A stretch of 64,000 bases of DNA from Pseudomonas cichorii (GTDB lineage Bacteria > Pseudomonadota > Gammaproteobacteria > Pseudomonadales > Pseudomonadaceae): contig NZ_BLVZ01000005.1 in NCBI RefSeq assembly GCF_015471405.1, positions 124,001-188,000 of the forward strand, in the 5' to 3' direction. The notes under the pieces were generated by a model. That model saw nothing but the letters and a program-made list of their open reading frames with translations. It was not told the DNA's origin and did not search any database. This document shows positions 61,155 to 64,000 of the stretch, piece by piece (within the stretch, counting starts at the first letter, position 1; the number at the start of each line of letters is the position of its first letter). A program made the position numbers and the translations under genes.

Positions 61155-62597
61155 ATGTTGCGCAAACTTTCGTTGGTCATTGCCGTGTCGTGTGCCTGCA
61201 GCGTACAGGCACGGGCAGCGGATGCGCCTCTTCCGACCAAGACCGGGCTGGTGAATGTCTACCAGCAAGCCGTGGACAACAACGCCGACCTTGCAGCGGC
61301 ACGCGCCGATTACGACGCCCGCAAGGAAGTGGTGCCCCAGGCCCGCGCCGGCTTGCTGCCCAACCTTTCAGCCAGTGCTCAGGCCAACAACACCCGCACC
61401 AGCATCGACCAGCCCAGCGCCATTGCCACCCGCAGCGGCACGGTCTATCAGGCGACCCTGAGCCAGCCGATCTTCCGCGCCGATCGCTGGTTCCAGTTGC
61501 AGGCCGCCGAAGCCGTCAATGAACAGGCGGCCCTTGAACTCTCGGCCACCGAGCAGAACCTGATCCTGGAGTCAGCCCAGAGTTATTTCGCGGTATTGCG
61601 CGCCCAGGACAACCTGGCGTCGACCAAGGCTGAAGAGGCGGCTTTCAAGCGCCAGCTGGATCAGGCCAACGAACGGTTCGATGTCGGCCTTTCCGACAAG
61701 ACCGATGTCTTGCAGGCCCAGGCCAGCTACGACACCGCACGGGCCAACCGGATCATCGCCAAGCGTCAGGTGGACGATGCCTTCCAGGCGCTGGTGACGC
61801 TGACCAATCGCGAATACAACTCCATCGAAGGCATCGTCCACACCTTGCCGGTACTGGCCCCGATCCCCAACGATGCCAAGGCCTGGGTCGATACCGCCGC
61901 CCAACAGAACCTGAACCTGCTGGCCAGCAACTATGCCGTCAGCGCCGCCGAGGAAACCCTGCGCCAGCGCAAGGCCGGTCACGCGCCGACCCTCGATGCA
62001 GTCGCCACTTACCAGCGCGGCGACAACGACGCACTGGGCTTCAGCAACCCCAACTATACGGGCCGCAACTATGGCGGCGATGTGGAACAACGCAGCATCG
62101 GCGTGCAGTTGAATATCCCGATCTACAGCGGCGGCCTGACCAGTTCGCAAGTACGCGAAGCCTATTCCCGCCTGACCCAGAGCGAACAGCGCCGTGAAAG
62201 CCTGCGCCGTCAGGTGGTGGAAAACACCCGCAACCTGCACCGGGCCGTGAATACCGATGTGGAACAGGTGCAGGCCCGCAAGCAGTCGATCATCTCCAAC
62301 CAGAGCGCTCTGGAAGCCACGGAAATCGGCTATCAGGTCGGGACCCGCAATATCGTCGACGTACTAGATGCACAGCGTCAGCTATATGCCTCGGTGCGTA
62401 ATTACAACAACACCCGCTATGACTACATCATCGACAACCTGCGCCTGAAACAGGCGGCTGGCACCCTGAGCCCGGGAGACTTGCAGGACCTGTCGCGCTA
62501 TCTGAAGTCCGACTACAACCCGGACAAGGATTTCCTGCCACCGGATCTGGCAGCAGCGGCGCAGAAGAATTTCGAGAAACCGGCACAGCGACAGTAA
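61155..62597 (+). CDS. TolC-family outer membrane efflux protein
   Basis: 480 aa. Signal peptide MLRKLSLVIAVSCACSVQA, then the repeated TolC layout: two homologous halves with helices such as ALELSATEQNLILESAQSYF and RRESLRRQVVENTRNLH. GYQVGTRNIVDVLDAQRQLY is the family's conserved block. It forms the trimeric outer membrane channel for type I secretion or RND/ABC pumps. No inner-membrane partner is adjacent. The start at 61155 is chosen because it begins the signal peptide with AGGGA upstream; upstream codons are open but not conserved. The 400 bases before it hold only the thiC leader and TPP aptamer on the other strand. Confidence 0.94.
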   Translation: MLRKLSLVIAVSCACSVQARAADAPLPTKTGLVNVYQQAVDNNADLAAARADYDARKEVVPQARAGLLPNLSASAQANNTRTSIDQPSAIATRSGTVYQATLSQPIFRADRWFQLQAAEAVNEQAALELSATEQNLILESAQSYFAVLRAQDNLASTKAEEAAFKRQLDQANERFDVGLSDKTDVLQAQASYDTARANRIIAKRQVDDAFQALVTLTNREYNSIEGIVHTLPVLAPIPNDAKAWVDTAAQQNLNLLASNYAVSAAEETLRQRKAGHAPTLDAVATYQRGDNDALGFSNPNYTGRNYGGDVEQRSIGVQLNIPIYSGGLTSSQVREAYSRLTQSEQRRESLRRQVVENTRNLHRAVNTDVEQVQARKQSIISNQSALEATEIGYQVGTRNIVDVLDAQRQLYASVRNYNNTRYDYIIDNLRLKQAAGTLSPGDLQDLSRYLKSDYNPDKDFLPPDLAAAAQKNFEKPAQRQ

Positions 62598-62612
62598 ATG
62601 CCGAGCCCGGGT

Positions 62613-62665
62613 GTAGGAGCGAATTCATTCGCGAAGGCCAAATTCGCGAATGAAGTCGCTCCTAC
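62613..62665. repeat. REP pair overlapping the waaA stop codon
   Basis: Arms 62613-62635 and 62643-62665 pair with one mismatch. The right arm contains the TAG stop codon of waaA (62662-62664), supplied by the GTAGGAGC edge of the repeat. It lies between the convergent ends of the TolC-family gene and waaA. Confidence 0.93.
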
Positions 62666-63933
62666 AAACGCAGGGCAACTCCATCCAGCAGGCGCTGCAA
62701 CGCGCCTTGATTGGCCTTCATCACTCCCGTCCCGGCATCCGCCATGGTCCGCGCCAGTTTTGGCTGATCGAACAGACGCTGCACCGCTACCGCCAGCGCA
62801 ACCGAGTCACTCACCTCTTCCAGCGCCCCGGCCTGACGCAGCAAGGCGGCAATTTCCAGGAAGTTGAACAGGTGCGGACCGCTCAGCACGGGCTTGGCCA
62901 GTGCCGCGGGCTCCAGCAGGTTGTGTCCGCCATTGGGCACCAGGCTGCCGCCGACGAAGGCGTTGTCTGCCAGCGCATACAGAAACAGCAGTTCACCCAT
63001 GGTGTCGCCCAGCAGCACTGACGTATCAGGCGTGACTGCCTGCCCGGATGAGCGCCGCACGGTTGTGAAACCTTGCTGCTGACACAAGGCATGCACGCTG
63101 TCGAAACGCTCGGGATGGCGCGGCACCAGAATCAGCAAGGCATCAGGATGGCTCGACAGCAACTGACGATGGGCCGCCAGTACGCTTTCGTCTTCGCCAG
63201 CATGGGTGCTTGCTGCAATCCAGACCGGCCGCTGCGTCGCCTGCCACTGCTCGCGCAGTTGTGCAGCCTGAACGGGAAGCTGCGGATCGATAATCAGGTC
63301 GAACTTGATCGAGCCGGTCACCGTCACGCATTCAGGACGTGCGCCCAGATCACGAAAGCGCTGGGCCTCCGCTTCGGTCTGCACGGCAAACCAGCTCATG
63401 GCTGCCAGCATCGGGCGGGTCAGCCCTGCAAAGCGAGCGTAGCCACGAGCCGAGCGCTCCGACAGCCGCGCATTGGCGAGCACCACGGGAATATTGCGCC
63501 TGGCACACTGGTGAATGTGATTGGGCCATAACTCGGTTTCCATGATGATGCCGAGGCGAGGCTGCACATGATCCAGAAAGCGTCCCGCCGCCCAAGGCAG
63601 GTCATAAGGCAGATAACAGTGCTGGATCCGTGGCTCATTGGCGAACATCGCCTTGATCCGCTCCGAACCTGTCGGAGTCATGCAGGTCACAGTAATCGGC
63701 AACGCCGGGTATTGCGCCAGCAAGGCACGAATCATGGGAGCCGCGGCGATGCTCTCGCCCACCGACACCGCATGCACCCAGATGCCACCACGCTGCATCG
63801 CAGGCAGGCCGATAGCAAAACGCTCGCCGATTCGCTGGCGATACGCAGGCGCCTTGCGTGCTCGCAACCACAGCCGCAGGGCAACCAGCGGCAAGCCAAG
63901 ATGAAACAACAGGGTATAAAGAGTTCTATTCAT
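62662..63933 (-). CDS. waaA: 3-deoxy-D-manno-octulosonic acid transferase (Kdo transferase)
   Basis: 423 aa GT30 glycosyltransferase adding Kdo to lipid IVA in the inner core of LPS. N-terminal membrane-associated helix (NRTLYTLLFHLGLPLVALRLW), WVHAVSVGES (catalytic Glu), TCMTPTGSER and IMETELWPN in the acceptor half. GSIKFD and NGGHNLLEPA mark the CMP-Kdo half. ATG 63933 (MNRTLYTLL) is the family start. Its last codons and stop run into a REP element. The 67 bases to the window end show only its leader. Confidence 0.96.
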   Translation of the reverse strand: MNRTLYTLLFHLGLPLVALRLWLRARKAPAYRQRIGERFAIGLPAMQRGGIWVHAVSVGESIAAAPMIRALLAQYPALPITVTCMTPTGSERIKAMFANEPRIQHCYLPYDLPWAAGRFLDHVQPRLGIIMETELWPNHIHQCARRNIPVVLANARLSERSARGYARFAGLTRPMLAAMSWFAVQTEAEAQRFRDLGARPECVTVTGSIKFDLIIDPQLPVQAAQLREQWQATQRPVWIAASTHAGEDESVLAAHRQLLSSHPDALLILVPRHPERFDSVHALCQQQGFTTVRRSSGQAVTPDTSVLLGDTMGELLFLYALADNAFVGGSLVPNGGHNLLEPAALAKPVLSGPHLFNFLEIAALLRQAGALEEVSDSVALAVAVQRLFDQPKLARTMADAGTGVMKANQGALQRLLDGVALRL

Positions 63934-64000
63934 GGGCGCGGAGTTTATCAGCACGCCTCATCAAAGCCACGACCTCGTGCAGGCGTGAACACACTTGCCC

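Overview
The window is a stretch of Pseudomonas chromosome, most likely from the P. syringae group. Gene order follows, from memory, the P. aeruginosa PA4920-PA4988 backbone: nadE, azu, dnaB-rplI-rpsR-rpsF, rlmB-rnr, purA-hisZ, hflC-hflK-hflX-hfq-miaA-mutL-amiB-tsaE-nnr, queG, orn, rsgA, motAB, rhdA-psd, serB, parC/parE, cpdA, nudF, thiC, a tolC homologue and waaA. Abundant REP palindromes of the GTAGGAGC...TTCGCGAA type and the high-GC coding style fit this genus. Species assignment is inference.

Layout. (1) 1-861 is the only clearly abnormal part. The 3' third of the ordinary ammonia-dependent nadE is left as a remnant, its 5' two thirds replaced by unrelated sequence. The divergent gene leaving the window at position 1 begins like a glutamine-dependent NAD synthetase. 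This looks like one edge of an acquired segment that broke nadE and may supply a substitute. (2) 967-1799: azurin plus a possible tiny Cys-rich ORF. (3) 1800-8565: an uncharacterised three-gene cluster (large transglutaminase-DUF2126 protein, circularly permuted ATP-grasp/alpha-E fusion, small transglutaminase). (4) 8814-18554: a YgiQ-type radical SAM protein, then the translation/replication block. (5) 18717-19233: two tandem tRNA-Leu(CAG) genes with duplicated promoters, then a chemoreceptor. (6) 21345-34255: one long leftward series from nnr to purA covering NAD(P)HX repair, tRNA modification, cell-wall amidase, mismatch repair, Hfq and the HflKC membrane complex. (7) 34319-48260: queG, a TRIC-like channel, orn, rsgA, the flagellar stator motAB with a recognisable sigma-28 promoter, an HDOD protein, rhdA, psd, a PilZ-like protein, serB and a membrane protein. 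(8) 48536-57844: a leftward cluster around topoisomerase IV (nudF, DUF1249, cpdA, yqiA, parE, two small genes, parC) and a lipoprotein. (9) 58053-63933: a lipoprotein, thiC with a TPP riboswitch, a TolC-family protein and waaA.

Most of the window is conserved housekeeping DNA. Repeats sit mainly at gene 3' ends; in three genes (queG, the 46716-48260 gene and waaA) the stop codon or C-terminus lies in or at the edge of a repeat. I found no CRISPR array, complete insertion sequence, phage genes or recognisable defence operon. The best candidates for new biology are the NAD-synthetase replacement at the left edge and the transglutaminase/ATP-grasp/alpha-E cluster.
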